From: Acidobacteriota bacterium
GTDB taxonomy: Bacteria > Acidobacteriota > Terriglobia > Acidiferrales > UBA7541
Assembly (NCBI GenBank): GCA_013289855.1
Contig: JABCZD010000009.1
Span: 62,001 to 126,000, forward strand
DNA: 64,000 bases
Direction: 5' to 3'
Of this stretch, positions 8,935 through 17,693 are shown one piece after another. How positions within the stretch are numbered: the first letter of the stretch is position 1; each line of letters opens with the position of its first letter. Position numbers and translations under genes: made by a program. The notes under the pieces are model-generated. The model made no database searches. It was not told the origin of the DNA and saw nothing but the letters and a program-made list of their open reading frames with translations.

Positions 8935-9429
8935 GTGACACGAAAATTAGTTTTGCGTTATCTCGCCCTTCGCTCCCGACCGGCGAGAAACATGCTACCG
9001 CGTACGGAAGCCCGCAGCGTAACCGCTCCGTGCGTGTTCCAGAAGCTCGCGAATCGCGAAAGTAGCCGGAGACCCGAATTGTCCATACCTGACGCAAATC
9101 ACGTGAATCGGCGCCGCAGCGAACGGGTCATGCTGCAAGTGCCGGTAACGGTGATGACGGAAACACACGAACGCGAACAGGTGCAGGAAGAGACGCAGAC
9201 CCTGGTGGTCAACGCCCATGGCGGGCTGCTGAAGCTGAAAATGGAAGTGCTCGCCGGGCAACCGTTTGTGCTGGTGAACCGCAAGGGCGTGCAGGAACAA
9301 TGCCACGTGGTGCGCATCGACCAGCCTAGCCCGGATTACTACGCCGTGGCATTTCAGTTTGACGAGCCTTCGCCGATGTTCTGGCCGGTGACGTTTCCTC
9401 CCGCCGATTGGGGCGCCAAGCGGGCTTAA
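8935..9429 (+). CDS. PilZ-domain protein
   Basis: A small PilZ-like protein, the family that binds cyclic di-GMP. The domain starts at NRRRSERVMLQVPVTV, matching the RxxxR-type nucleotide motif, and continues to VVNAHGGLLKL in the place of the D/NxSxxG motif, though the serine is replaced. It then reads through VLAGQPFVLVN and the C-terminal strands. The start is uncertain: GTG at 8935 has no clear ribosome site and ATG at 8992 is an alternative; the upstream residues look poorly conserved in composition. Because the second motif is degenerate, binding of cyclic di-GMP is likely by family but not assured. It stands alone between IspH (divergent) and a lipoprotein gene. Confidence 0.75.
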   Translation: MTRKLVLRYLALRSRPARNMLPRTEARSVTAPCVFQKLANRESSRRPELSIPDANHVNRRRSERVMLQVPVTVMTETHEREQVQEETQTLVVNAHGGLLKLKMEVLAGQPFVLVNRKGVQEQCHVVRIDQPSPDYYAVAFQFDEPSPMFWPVTFPPADWGAKRA

Positions 9430-9435
9430 TAGCGA

Positions 9436-9501
9436 TAGGACGCCTGGGCTTGGTGGGCAGCGACCTGGGCGATCCGTCCTGCGGCGCGAGCTGGCGTCCT
9501 A
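9436..9501. repeat. 66-nt inverted-repeat element with 9-bp ends
   Basis: TAGGACGCC at 9436-9444 and its exact reverse complement at 9493-9501 bracket a GC-rich 48-nt centre right after the PilZ gene. It could be a REP-like element or part of a transcript end, and there is no T-run after it. Confidence 0.35.
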
Positions 9502-9596
9502 CCGTTCGTCCGCGTGCAACTATTCTTTCCCATGCAACTATCCGACCGGAGCAGGGTTTATCAGAGTGGTGAGGTTACATTGTGGAGGAGAGTTCC

Positions 9597-10295
9597 ATGC
9601 AGGTGAGGCATTCTGGCCCTGGCCATTCCGGCGTTGCCGCGCGTAATTTGTCGCTGGCTGCCGCGGCGATCTTCTTTTGTGGAGTGTTTCTTTCGGGATG
9701 CGATGAACGCATCGTAACCTTCCGCGATACCACCATTCCTGTTGCGAAGCATGCGACGTGGGCGTGGCGGCCGATGCAGGTAGCCCCGCCGCAGGCTGCG
9801 GGCCGCGACACTCGGCCGGTGATCTCGCGCGACGTGATTGCGCCCGCCGGACCCGCAGGGGGCCCAGCGGTAGTTCGCGAACCGGATGCCGCCAATGAAG
9901 TTGCGCGGCAGCAGGCGCGTACCGCAATCGAGAAGCAATTGGCGAAAAAAGGGTTAACGCAAATCAGCGATCCGCAAGCGGCGGATTTTCTTGTCGATTT
10001 TCACCTGGTGGTGCAGCAGCGTGACGTGACCACGGCGAATGGCAATGGCGGATATCCCGGGGTGGTTTGCGGACCGTATGGCTGCTCGAACTACTGGGGT
10101 TGGGGATCATCGCAAATCAACTATCAGAATGTGCGTTACCGGCAAGGCCTGTTCGTTTTTGAATTCTTGCAGCGGAACACTTTAAAGCTGGCGTACCGCG
10201 CGCAGGGGCAGCAACCTGCGCATAAGGGCACCATCTCGCAGGACGATGTGCAGGAAATGATTCACACCTTGTTGGGCAAGCTGAACCCCAAGTAA
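9597..10295 (+). CDS. DUF4136-type lipoprotein
   Basis: A 232-residue envelope protein with a lipoprotein signal: hydrophobic AAAAIFFCGVFLSGC, with the lipobox LSGC. The ATG at 9597 has GGAGGAGAG 6 to 7 bases upstream. The mature part matches the DUF4136 pattern: HATWAWRPM near the start, then AIEKQLAKKGLTQISDPQAA, a VDFHLVVQ strand, a Gly/Tyr-rich loop (YGCSNYWGWG), and a C-terminal VQEMIHTLLGKLNP helix. The function of this family is unknown; members are usually attached to the outer membrane and facing the periplasm. A strong hairpin terminator follows 36 bases after the stop, so it is likely a single-gene transcript. Confidence 0.85.
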   Translation: MQVRHSGPGHSGVAARNLSLAAAAIFFCGVFLSGCDERIVTFRDTTIPVAKHATWAWRPMQVAPPQAAGRDTRPVISRDVIAPAGPAGGPAVVREPDAANEVARQQARTAIEKQLAKKGLTQISDPQAADFLVDFHLVVQQRDVTTANGNGGYPGVVCGPYGCSNYWGWGSSQINYQNVRYRQGLFVFEFLQRNTLKLAYRAQGQQPAHKGTISQDDVQEMIHTLLGKLNPK

Positions 10296-10327
10296 ATCGG
10301 CGTGGACTAATTGCTCGAATAATTAGC

Positions 10328-10365
10328 AAAGGCCTTCCGGTTTCGATCGGAAGGCTTTTGTTTTT
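10328..10365 (+). terminator. Rho-independent terminator after the DUF4136 lipoprotein gene
   Basis: An 8-bp perfect stem (GCCTTCCG, 10332-10339, with CGGAAGGC, 10348-10355) and an 8-nt loop, extended by A-T pairs and followed by a T-rich run to 10365. Confidence 0.9.
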
Positions 10366-10487
10366 AGCGAATTGCTTCGGCGGGATCCTGACAAGCGCTG
10401 CGTAGCGCCAAAAGCGCGGCAATTCCCTCCCAAAGCCCGTGGAAAAGCTTCGTTGCGCTTGATAAAGGTTCTGCTATTCTCCCGGCC

Positions 10488-12059
10488 ATGACTTCGGAGA
10501 CGGAAACTCTTTCACAGGGCGACGATTCTGGGCGGCCATCCTTGCTGATACCCGCAATTGTTGCGGGAATCTATTTTTCGGCGCTGATGCTGACGTCCAC
10601 GCAGTATGGATATTTTCGAGACGCGCTGTATTACCTGGCGTGTTCGGAACATTTGGCCTGGGGATATGTGGATCAGCCGCCGCTCATCGTCTTTATTTGC
10701 TGGATTGCCCGGCACACGCTGGGTACTTCCCTGCCGACGCTAATGTTGTGGCCGGCACTGGCGGGTGCGGGGCGCATTGTTTTGACCGGGGCATTTGCGC
10801 GCGAACTGGGCGCCAGGGAATTTGGCGTGGGTTTTGCCGCGGTGCTGGCGGCCATGCCGGGCGTCTGGTACGCGATCGATCACCAATTTGCGATGAACGC
10901 GCTGGAGCCGCTGTTTTGGACCGGCTGCGCGTTCGCGATTTTGCGCATGATTCGCACCGATAACCCAAAATGGTGGCTGGCGTTTGGCGCGATTTCCGGG
11001 TTGGGCCTGGAAAATAAATATTCCGTGGCCGTCTTTGCTTTCGCCCTGTTGCTTGGACTACTGCTTACACCGCAGCGCAAATTCCTTTTTACTCCCTGGC
11101 TTTTTGCCGGCGGTGGCGTTGCGCTGCTGATTTTCCTGCCGAATTTAATCTGGAATATCCAGCATCACTGGCCGTTCTTGGAATTAATGCGCAACATTCG
11201 CGCGTCCGGGCGCGACGTGGTGCTTTCGCCGGGACAGTTCGTCTGGCAGCAGATTTTGCTCATGAATCCGGCGAGCGCCGCTTTTTGGATTAGAGGAGTG
11301 CTGTTTTATTTTTTTGCGCGCGCGGCAAGAGCGTATCGCGTTTTTGGCTGGGCCTTCGTGATTACGTTTGCGTTTTTTCTGCTGGCACACGGAAAGAATT
11401 ATTATTCCGCGCCGATGTATACCGTGGCGTTTGCCGGTGGCGCGCTGGCCGTGGAGAACTTTCTCTCTAATGCGCGAGCGGCACTGCGCACGGCGTTACA
11501 AACCGCCGTCATGGCAGTGGCGATCCTGGGGATTTTCCCGATGCTGCCGTTAGTGCTGCCGATATTGCCGATCAACACCTATTTGCAGTATCAGGAGCTA
11601 TTGCCTATCGCCGTGCCACGCAGCGAGCACGGCCACATGGGGGCAGCGTTGCCGCAACATTACGCCGATGAATTTGGCTGGGAAGAGATGGTGGCGGCCA
11701 CGGCGCAGGTGTATCACGGCCTTTCACCGCAAGAGCAAACCAAGACCGCGATTTTCGCCAACAATTATGGCGAAGCCGGAGCCATCGATTTCTTCGGCCC
11801 AAATTACGGCCTGCCCAAAGCCATCAGCGGCCACCAAAACTATTTCCTTTGGGGACCGCGCAACTACACGGGCGAAATTGTCATCGTGCTAGGCAGTGCG
11901 AATCCGGATAACGATCAACAATTTTTCGACAGCGTGCAGGTAGCGGCGGAATTGCACAACGCCTACAGCCTGCCTTCCGAACAGCGGCCAATTTTGTTAT
12001 GCCGAGGGTTAAAGCAAAATCTGCAGACACTTTGGCCGAACTTGAAGCATTGGGATTGA
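10488..12059 (+). CDS. Glycosyltransferase family 39 (PMT_2/ArnT-like) membrane protein
   Basis: A 523-residue polytopic inner-membrane glycosyltransferase of the dolichyl-phosphate-mannose or undecaprenyl-phosphate-sugar class. It would move a lipid-linked sugar onto an acceptor on the periplasmic side. The diagnostic first loop is YGYFRDALYYLACSEHLAWG, followed by DQPPLI, which together carry the acidic catalytic residues. About ten hydrophobic segments follow (for example FGVGFAAVLAAMPGVW and AVFAFALLLGLLL), and the C-terminal third is a soluble periplasmic domain ending WPNLKHWD. The length is normal for the family. The acceptor (lipid A, glycan or protein) cannot be inferred from neighbours. 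Confidence 0.9.
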   Translation: MTSETETLSQGDDSGRPSLLIPAIVAGIYFSALMLTSTQYGYFRDALYYLACSEHLAWGYVDQPPLIVFICWIARHTLGTSLPTLMLWPALAGAGRIVLTGAFARELGAREFGVGFAAVLAAMPGVWYAIDHQFAMNALEPLFWTGCAFAILRMIRTDNPKWWLAFGAISGLGLENKYSVAVFAFALLLGLLLTPQRKFLFTPWLFAGGGVALLIFLPNLIWNIQHHWPFLELMRNIRASGRDVVLSPGQFVWQQILLMNPASAAFWIRGVLFYFFARAARAYRVFGWAFVITFAFFLLAHGKNYYSAPMYTVAFAGGALAVENFLSNARAALRTALQTAVMAVAILGIFPMLPLVLPILPINTYLQYQELLPIAVPRSEHGHMGAALPQHYADEFGWEEMVAATAQVYHGLSPQEQTKTAIFANNYGEAGAIDFFGPNYGLPKAISGHQNYFLWGPRNYTGEIVIVLGSANPDNDQQFFDSVQVAAELHNAYSLPSEQRPILLCRGLKQNLQTLWPNLKHWD

Positions 12060-12082
12060 AGATCTTTGCCAGCAAGACGGCG

Positions 12083-12238
12083 TTACGAGCCGGGCGCAAC
12101 AGGGTAACCAATTTCATCGGCATCGGCTAAGACGCTTGCTAAATCGGCCTCGGCGCTAACTTGTTTTACCAATGACTCGGTTAGTGGTGTGTCTGCATAG
12201 ATCTGTTCGACAGCAGTTAGGCTGAGAGGCTGGTCGTA
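12083..12238 (-). pseudogene. Coding-like fragment of unknown origin
   Basis: On the minus strand this stretch reads as a plausible C-terminal protein piece (AYYDQPLSLTAVEQIYADTP, then LVKQVSAEADLASVLADADE) ending at a stop at 12083. Upstream it would have to run antisense through the kinase/TPR remnant, where the reading is arginine-rich and not protein-like. I take it as a fragment left at a junction. The family is not recognised. Confidence 0.3.
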
Positions 12239-12261
12239 GTAGGCCTCCGCCCACGGGAACG

Positions 12262-14098
12262 GTGGCCCCCGCCGATCCGCCAACCGCGACGCGGCCGGTG
12301 GATGCGCGCGAACTGGAACAATATTTGGCGCATGCCTCGACACCGCGCTGGGCTGGTCCGCCAACCGCCGGATCCGAGCGCAGCGCCGACCGTCGCCGCG
12401 GATGGCTGTACAGCGCAATCGGCGCGGTGAGCCTTTTGCTTGTGGCCGCTGCAGCGTTATTTTTTTCCCCAGCGCTGCGAGAAAAGGTCACCGCGCCCTG
12501 GTACACCGGCGGAGAAAAACATATCGCCGTCCTTCCCATCGACAACGCGGGCAACGATCCCGCCAACGCCGCGCTCGCCGACGGCCTGATGGATTCGCTC
12601 ACCGGCAAGCAAGCTCTCCAATCTAGACCAGTCGCAGCATGCTCTGTGGGTGGTGCCGGCCAGCGTCGTGCGCAGCCAAAAGGTGACCGAACCCACCGCG
12701 GCGTTTCGCGAACTCGGCGCCACCATGGTGGTCAAAGGCAAAATTCAACGCGCCGGTCAGTCCGTGCAATTAACCGTCGATCTGATTGACGCGAAGCTGC
12801 TGCGGCAAATCGGCTCGGCCACGCTCGAAGACGCCGGCGGCGACCTGGCCGTCCTGCAAAACGATGCGGCATCGCGTCTCGCCGCCATGATGAACATCCA
12901 CGCCTCCGCCGACACGCTACGCTCACCCGGCGCTAACGCCGCGCCCACGGCCTACGAAGCGTACTTGAAAGCGCTTGGCTACATTCAGCGATATGACAAG
13001 CCCGGCAATCTGGATATGGCCATTTCCTCATTGCAAGCCGCCGTGCAAACGGATCCTCGTTTCGCGCTGGGCTACGCGGAACTCGGCGAAGCGTACCGCC
13101 TGAAAAATCAGGTCGATCCCAATCCGAAATGGATCACTGAAGCCTCAGCGAATTTGCAGCGCGCCAGCCAGTTGGACGACCACCTGGCGACGACCTATAT
13201 TTCGCTCGGAATGCTGCACACCTCGCTCGGTCAAAACGATCTGGCGCAACAGGAATTTGAGAAAGCGCTGCAAATCAATCCGCGGGACGCCAGCGCACTC
13301 GGTGGCCTCGCGCGAAACTACGAACACATGGGCCGTACCGCAGACGCGGAAACGACTTTCAAAAAGGCCGCCGCGCTGCGACCGGATTACTGGGACAGCT
13401 ACAACAACTTGGGCATGTTTTACGACCGGCAGGGACGCAAGACCGAAGCTATCGCACAATATCGTCAGGTGATCGAGCTGACGCCCGACAACGCCACGGC
13501 GTGGAGCAATCTGGCCTCCGCCTATGTGGACATTAACGATGAACCGTCGCGCGCCGAGGCGGAGAGAGCTTTGCAGAAATCCATTGCGCTGGCACCCAGC
13601 TATGCCGCCTATGCGAATTTCGGGGTGTTGTATTTGGACGAAAAACGTTACAGCGAATCGTCCGCGATGACGCGCAAGGCACTGGAGCTGAACGATGCAA
13701 ACTATCTGGTGTGGGACAACCTGCGCATAGCCAGCGAATGGATGGGCGACGAGACGCAGACACGCATCGCGCGAGATAAAACACTGGCGCTGCTCGAGCC
13801 TTTCGCGGCGGCGCACCCGCAAGACACTACGGCGCAGTCCCTGCTGGCGAAAACCTACGCGGCCAAGGGCGCGCGCGACAAAGCTCTGCAACACTTGGCC
13901 TCGGCGCTGGAATTGGCCCCCAAAGATGCCGACGTGCTCGGCGATGCCGCGGAAACGTACGAAATGCTCGGCGAGCGTGCGAAAGCTTTAACCTACGCAA
14001 AGCAAAGCATCGCTGCGGGGACCACGCTGCCGGACTTGGCCCAGCGGCCGGCGCTACGCTCGCTGGTGAAGGATTTAAGTTTCCGGACCGGTCATTAG
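12262..14098 (+). pseudogene. Remnant of a membrane-anchored kinase/TPR protein (N-terminus lost, frameshifted)
   Basis: The first frame, open from about 12224, reads as a Pro-rich linker, a membrane segment (WLYSAIGAVSLLLVAAAALF) and the start of a domain (HIAVLPIDNAGNDPANAALA). At 12606-12613 the unit CAAG is present twice in tandem; removing one copy joins LTGK to LSNLDQSQHALWVVPASVV in the frame that runs on to 14098. That second part continues the FlgO/adenylate-cyclase-like domain and then carries about seven TPR repeats (for example YAELGEAYRLKNQ and NLGMFYDRQGRKTEAIAQY). Acidobacterial proteins with this linker and tail normally begin with a serine/threonine kinase domain; none is present, as a stop lies at 12223. 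The 3' part could still be translated from 12650 as a soluble TPR fragment. Confidence 0.8.
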
Positions 14099-14135
14099 AA
14101 GGCTTTGGAAAAAACTAGCAAAGGAAAGGCAAGCG

Positions 14136-14489
14136 ATGAAGAAACCCAAGAAAGAAGTGCCCGCAGTTACCGAGGTAACGGTCGCGGATGGAGTGGTAAA
14201 TCCGTCCAATCCAAAAATCCCGAATCAAGGAATTCTGGTCATGACCAACGAGGATTTGGACTTCTATCGCGTTCAGCTGTGCGTTCCCAGCGACAAGGAT
14301 CACCCACCCATGTACGGCGTGCTGCCGCCACTCGGAGCTCTTGTGCTGATGGCCGGTCCGGAACCTGGCGACCAAGACACGCATTGCAAGTTTGAAATAT
14401 TTGTGACGGACATGCTGAACCCGAAAAAACGTAAGCGTGGAGCCGCGGCAGGGTCCGGCGGGGGTCATACGATTAAGATTGGTTCTTGA
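14136..14489 (+). CDS. Hypothetical protein
   Basis: A 117-residue protein with a good ribosome site (AGGAAAGGC, about 6 bases before the ATG). No signal peptide or membrane helix is present. The central part alternates short strands and loops (GILVMTNEDLDFYRVQLCVP, then YGVLPPLGALVLMAGPEPG), and the tail is basic and Gly-rich (PKKRKRGAAAGSGGGH). I do not recognise the family. It follows the kinase/TPR remnant by 37 bases and may have been cotranscribed with it. It ends just before a hairpin shared with the convergent amidohydrolase gene. Confidence 0.6.
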   Translation: MKKPKKEVPAVTEVTVADGVVNPSNPKIPNQGILVMTNEDLDFYRVQLCVPSDKDHPPMYGVLPPLGALVLMAGPEPGDQDTHCKFEIFVTDMLNPKKRKRGAAAGSGGGHTIKIGS

Positions 14490-14533
14490 CCAATAAAGAA
14501 ACAAGCGAGAAAGAACCGCCAGTGATAAAAGGC

Positions 14534-14566
14534 GGCGCCCGGACCCAATGAGTCCAGACGGGCGCC
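14534..14566. terminator. GC-rich hairpin between convergent genes
   Basis: GGCGCCCG (14534-14541) pairs with CGGGCGCC (14559-14566), with a further inner GAC/GTC pairing. There is no T-run, so it would be at most a weak or factor-assisted terminator between the convergent genes ending at 14489 and 14592. Confidence 0.5.
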
Positions 14567-14591
14567 TATATCCATTCATTGATCCAGACGA

Positions 14592-15905
14592 TCAATGCGC
14601 ATCGTTTTTGTACACCGCGCCGCCCTTCATCACGAACCTCACGCGCTGCAACTCGGTGATATCTTTTAGCGGATCGCCGGACACCGCGACGATGTCCGCC
14701 CATTTCCCTGCCTCGATCGTTCCGACTTTGTCCGACCAGCCCAGCAATTCCGCCGTCACCGCCGTGCCACTGCGAATCGCTTGCATCGGCGTCATCCCAT
14801 ATTGCACGTAGTATTCAAATTCCTTGGCCTGGTTCAACTCTTTCCAGTCAAACCCGCCGGCATCCGTGCCCAACGCGATCTTCACACCCTTCTTGTTGGC
14901 TTTCGGGAAATTGTCGCGCTGCAGTTGCGCCATTTTCGGCCAGGCGCCCGCGCGGCCCGGCGCCACGTACAGTCCCACCGTGATCGTGGGAACCCAATAG
15001 ATACCCCGCCTAGCCATTTCGTCGAGCTCCGAATCCGTCAGCCCATCGCCGTGTTCGATGGTGTCCACCCCAGCCTTCAACGCCGCGGCGATTCCATCGC
15101 TGCCGATGGCGTGCGCCGCGACCTTCTTTCCAAGGCGATGCGCTTCGTCCACGATCGCTTTGGCTTCCTCGTCGGTAAAGTTCACCATGCTGTGCAGTAC
15201 GCCGTCCGCTTCAAAATGGTATTTGCGGTCCGAGTAATATTTGATCCAGTCCGCGCCGTACATCACCTGTTCGCGAACTGCTTTGCGCGCCGCATCGACG
15301 CCGTCCACGTATTGCACCCCAGTCGGCACTTTGAGCTCCCACGAATAACCCAGCAGCGGATACATGCCGGTGGGCGCCATCGCGCGCGTGGCCACCTGCA
15401 TGCGCGGTCCCGGCACCTCGCCGTTAGCAATTGCGGTTTTCACATCCACGTCGGCAAACATTGCGCCTTCGGTTTCCAGGTCGCGCAGCGTGGTGAACCC
15501 GTGCTCCAGCGCGATGCGCGCGTTGCGAGCTCCCAGGATCGCGCGATACGGGATGGATTCCTTCAGCAGCTGCGCGTCGTAGTCTTCCGCGGTGACGTCT
15601 CCGTTCAGCAGGATGTGCGTGTGCGTGTCCATGAACCCCGGCAGCACCGTGGACTGCGACAGATCGATGACCTCCACTCCCGCCGGCGCCGTCCCGCCGG
15701 GAGTCACCGAGACGATTTTGTCTCCATCTATAAGGATCAGCGCGTTGCCGATGGGCGTGTCACTTTTGCCATCAATCAAGCGGCCCGCACGAATCGCAAC
15801 CCTTTTCGGCGCTGGCGCGGCCTTGTCCCGCGCGCCAGAAATGCAGCAGCCAAGCGTCAGGGCACATAGCCCGGAGATTACGAGATGTATGCTCAACTTT
15901 GTCAT
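14592..15905 (-). CDS. Secreted amidohydrolase lipoprotein (imidazolonepropionase/prolidase-like)
   Basis: A 437-residue metal-dependent amidohydrolase with an N-terminal lipoprotein signal (LVISGLCALTLGCC). It probably cleaves a cyclic amide or an Xaa-Pro-type peptide outside the cytoplasm. The TIM-barrel metal ligands are all present: VLPGFMDTHTHILL (the HxH pair), a lysine in ADWIKYYSDRK, histidines in KKVAAHAIG and DTIEHGDG, and the aspartate in ALGTDAGGFDW. The N- and C-terminal strands form the usual small beta domain (AIRAGRLIDGK, GKWADIVAVSGDPL). The ATG at 15905 follows a GGGAG site. It is a catalytically complete relative of the three amidohydrolases at 41755-46411. Confidence 0.92.
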   Translation of the reverse strand: MTKLSIHLVISGLCALTLGCCISGARDKAAPAPKRVAIRAGRLIDGKSDTPIGNALILIDGDKIVSVTPGGTAPAGVEVIDLSQSTVLPGFMDTHTHILLNGDVTAEDYDAQLLKESIPYRAILGARNARIALEHGFTTLRDLETEGAMFADVDVKTAIANGEVPGPRMQVATRAMAPTGMYPLLGYSWELKVPTGVQYVDGVDAARKAVREQVMYGADWIKYYSDRKYHFEADGVLHSMVNFTDEEAKAIVDEAHRLGKKVAAHAIGSDGIAAALKAGVDTIEHGDGLTDSELDEMARRGIYWVPTITVGLYVAPGRAGAWPKMAQLQRDNFPKANKKGVKIALGTDAGGFDWKELNQAKEFEYYVQYGMTPMQAIRSGTAVTAELLGWSDKVGTIEAGKWADIVAVSGDPLKDITELQRVRFVMKGGAVYKNDAH

Positions 15906-16058
15906 GATGGTGAATCTCCCTTCGAGACGGCCGGAAGGTTAACACATCTTCATTCGTGGATAGCCGCGTTACCTAATAGGGCTGTGGAATATAGGGGAGA
16001 TTGGCTGGCACGGTGTCACGGGAGGTACGAAGCGGGAAAGGCTCACGCCAAAGCAAAA

Positions 16059-16081
16059 CCGACCGTTCTCTGGACGGTCGG
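16059..16081 (-). terminator. Terminator for the small membrane protein gene
   Basis: CCGACCGT (16059-16066) pairs perfectly with ACGGTCGG (16074-16081) around a 7-nt loop. Read on the minus strand the stem is followed by TTTTGCTTT, placing it about 110 bases after the stop of the gene at 16190-16492. Confidence 0.7.
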
Positions 16082-16189
16082 TTCTGTCCTGCACAGTTCC
16101 TGTAGCACCCGGCAAATCTCAAGGAGAGTAAAAGACCGGCCGGGTACCGCGCCCCCAAAGGTCGAGGGCGTCAGGAAATTTCATAAGCA

Positions 16190-16492
16190 CTAAACGGAGG
16201 ACCGTACCGTCCCTGGACGCCGCAACGGCCGGCGCGCCAAGTCTTCCACGGCCGCCACCGCGCGCCGCGCGAAGCCCACCACCGGGTGCGCACTGGCCGC
16301 AAGCCGGGCCACCGCGACTTCCCAGGTCTTCTGCAGCATGTACACGCTGGCCACCAGCCCCGCGATCACCGCAAAGCCCACCGCAAACAGCGCAAACGCC
16401 GCCAGCAGCTCGCGCACGAAATACAGCTGAAACGCGGCTACAATCCCAAGAAACCACCACATCCATTTACGGCCTTTGTCTTTGTTTGTCAT
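16190..16492 (-). CDS. Small membrane protein of unknown function
   Basis: A protein of about 100 residues starting at the ATG at 16492 (MTNKDKGRKWMWWFLGIVAA). A GTG at 16570 would add 26 residues that look like non-coding leader. Two hydrophobic segments (WMWWFLGIVAAFQLYFV and LAAFALFAVGFAVIAGLVAS) are followed by an amphipathic helix and a basic C-terminus (RRAVAAVEDLARRPLRRPG), so both ends are probably cytoplasmic. I have no named family for it; proteins of this shape are frequent in Acidobacteria. A terminator hairpin lies downstream at 16059-16081. Confidence 0.65.
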   Translation of the reverse strand: MTNKDKGRKWMWWFLGIVAAFQLYFVRELLAAFALFAVGFAVIAGLVASVYMLQKTWEVAVARLAASAHPVVGFARRAVAAVEDLARRPLRRPGTVRSSV

Positions 16493-17181
16493 AGTTTTAT
16501 CTGGCCCTTCGAGCCCTGCGGCGACTTCCGGCAGGCCCACCCAACCCTTCGTTTCCACCCTTACTTGCACCCTAACGACTCGCCTGACCTTTCGGGCATT
16601 TGATGCTTTGACCTGTCCGTTAGGTTAGGCTTTCCACCTGCCCTATTTGACACTATCGGGTTCTAATAGGCGATGGTACAAAAGGCACATTTTCGGCCCT
16701 AAACCACTCTCCTAGTACCGTCTCGGCGGCCCGAATTGTGCCGCATCTAGTTGATAATAATACTCTTAGACAGAATGCGACTTTCGCCCATGTTTTCGCC
16801 CCATATTCTCTGTACTAGCTTTGGCGGCCCTGTACGGATGGACAGTCGATTAGTAGGCCAACGCGGAGGCGAAAGGTAGTGACAGGAGGCCCACCGGCGT
16901 TGCATGCGGCGGCACTTCGAGCTAGCCGGAGTCGTCGTCTAAATGGCCCTTCCGGCTCCATATGAGATGTGCCAGAGGCCATGAGCTCTAGGTGAACCGC
17001 AGCCATAGACTGCTTCGCAATTTGGAGGAGTTCGGACGGGCTAGCCTGTTCAAACGCCAAAGCTCACGGGTCAAGATTTGCCGGGACAGAGGGTCATATT
17101 TTGCCCATCCAGCTCACAGAATGCGGCGCCTCGCTCGCGTTGACACGCACTCGGGAGTCATGCAGCCAGGCTCAACAGCGA
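16493..17181. other. Gap of about 690 bases without a recognisable gene
   Basis: No frame here gives a credible protein. It holds a small inverted repeat (CCTATT at 16642-16647 with AATAGG at 16665-16670). Its patchy composition suggests decayed sequence, but I cannot name a source. Confidence 0.5.
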
Positions 17182-17478
17182 CTACGCCCATTCTGAAACC
17201 GACTTGTCCTCATTCCCAGCAGCCGCACCAGCCTTTAGGTCCTTCCCTCGGTTCTGCGCCTCGCGGTTTTGCTGCTTGGTCTGGTACTGGGGTTCTTGCC
17301 GCGTACCCAGCTTTACCACGCAATCCTCTCCATAACCGCTCTCACCGGCCACTTTTGCGGCAAACGCGCGCAGCTTCCGCCGGGTCTCCGCAGCTTCCCG
17401 CTGTGCCGCGGCTCTTTCCGCGGCATCCAGCGCATTCAGTTGTATGTTCGGATTCAATTGGTTGCCGTGTATGTGCAT
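17182..17478 (-). CDS. Small conserved-looking hypothetical protein, Ala/Glu/Arg-rich helix
   Basis: A 98-residue protein with a textbook ribosome site (AGGAGG, 6 to 7 bases before the ATG). It starts MHIHGNQLNPNIQLNAL and then forms one long charged helix (AAERAAAQREAAETRRKLRA). It has no membrane segment or signal. Proteins with the same MHxHGNQ opening followed by a coiled helix occur in other Acidobacteria as far as I recall, which together with the ribosome site makes it likely real. The function is unknown. It stands alone between the gap above and the PstS-like gene. Confidence 0.65.
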   Translation of the reverse strand: MHIHGNQLNPNIQLNALDAAERAAAQREAAETRRKLRAFAAKVAGESGYGEDCVVKLGTRQEPQYQTKQQNREAQNRGKDLKAGAAAGNEDKSVSEWA

Positions 17479-17693
17479 GGATGTCCTCCTGTGCAGGCCG
17501 ATCTTGCCGGATCGCCGGCGTTCACCGCTGTCATCGCCCCTGCAGACGCGAGCTCGGATCTCCTAAACCCTTCAATTTGTGAAGCAATCGAAATACCGAA
17601 GGACACCCATTGAACATGCACGAGGAAGACAGGCAGGCTCGCAGGCACTTCCTGGCGGCGCAGTCTTTACAAGGTTTTCGGAGGGGAAAAGAC

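Noticed and set aside
14781..15869. 362-codon plus-strand frame
   Set aside because: Antisense to the amidohydrolase lipoprotein, which has all catalytic motifs.
16642..16670. TTGACA next to CCTATT/AATAGG as a promoter or attachment site
   Set aside because: No -10 box at the right distance and no gene or integrase near.
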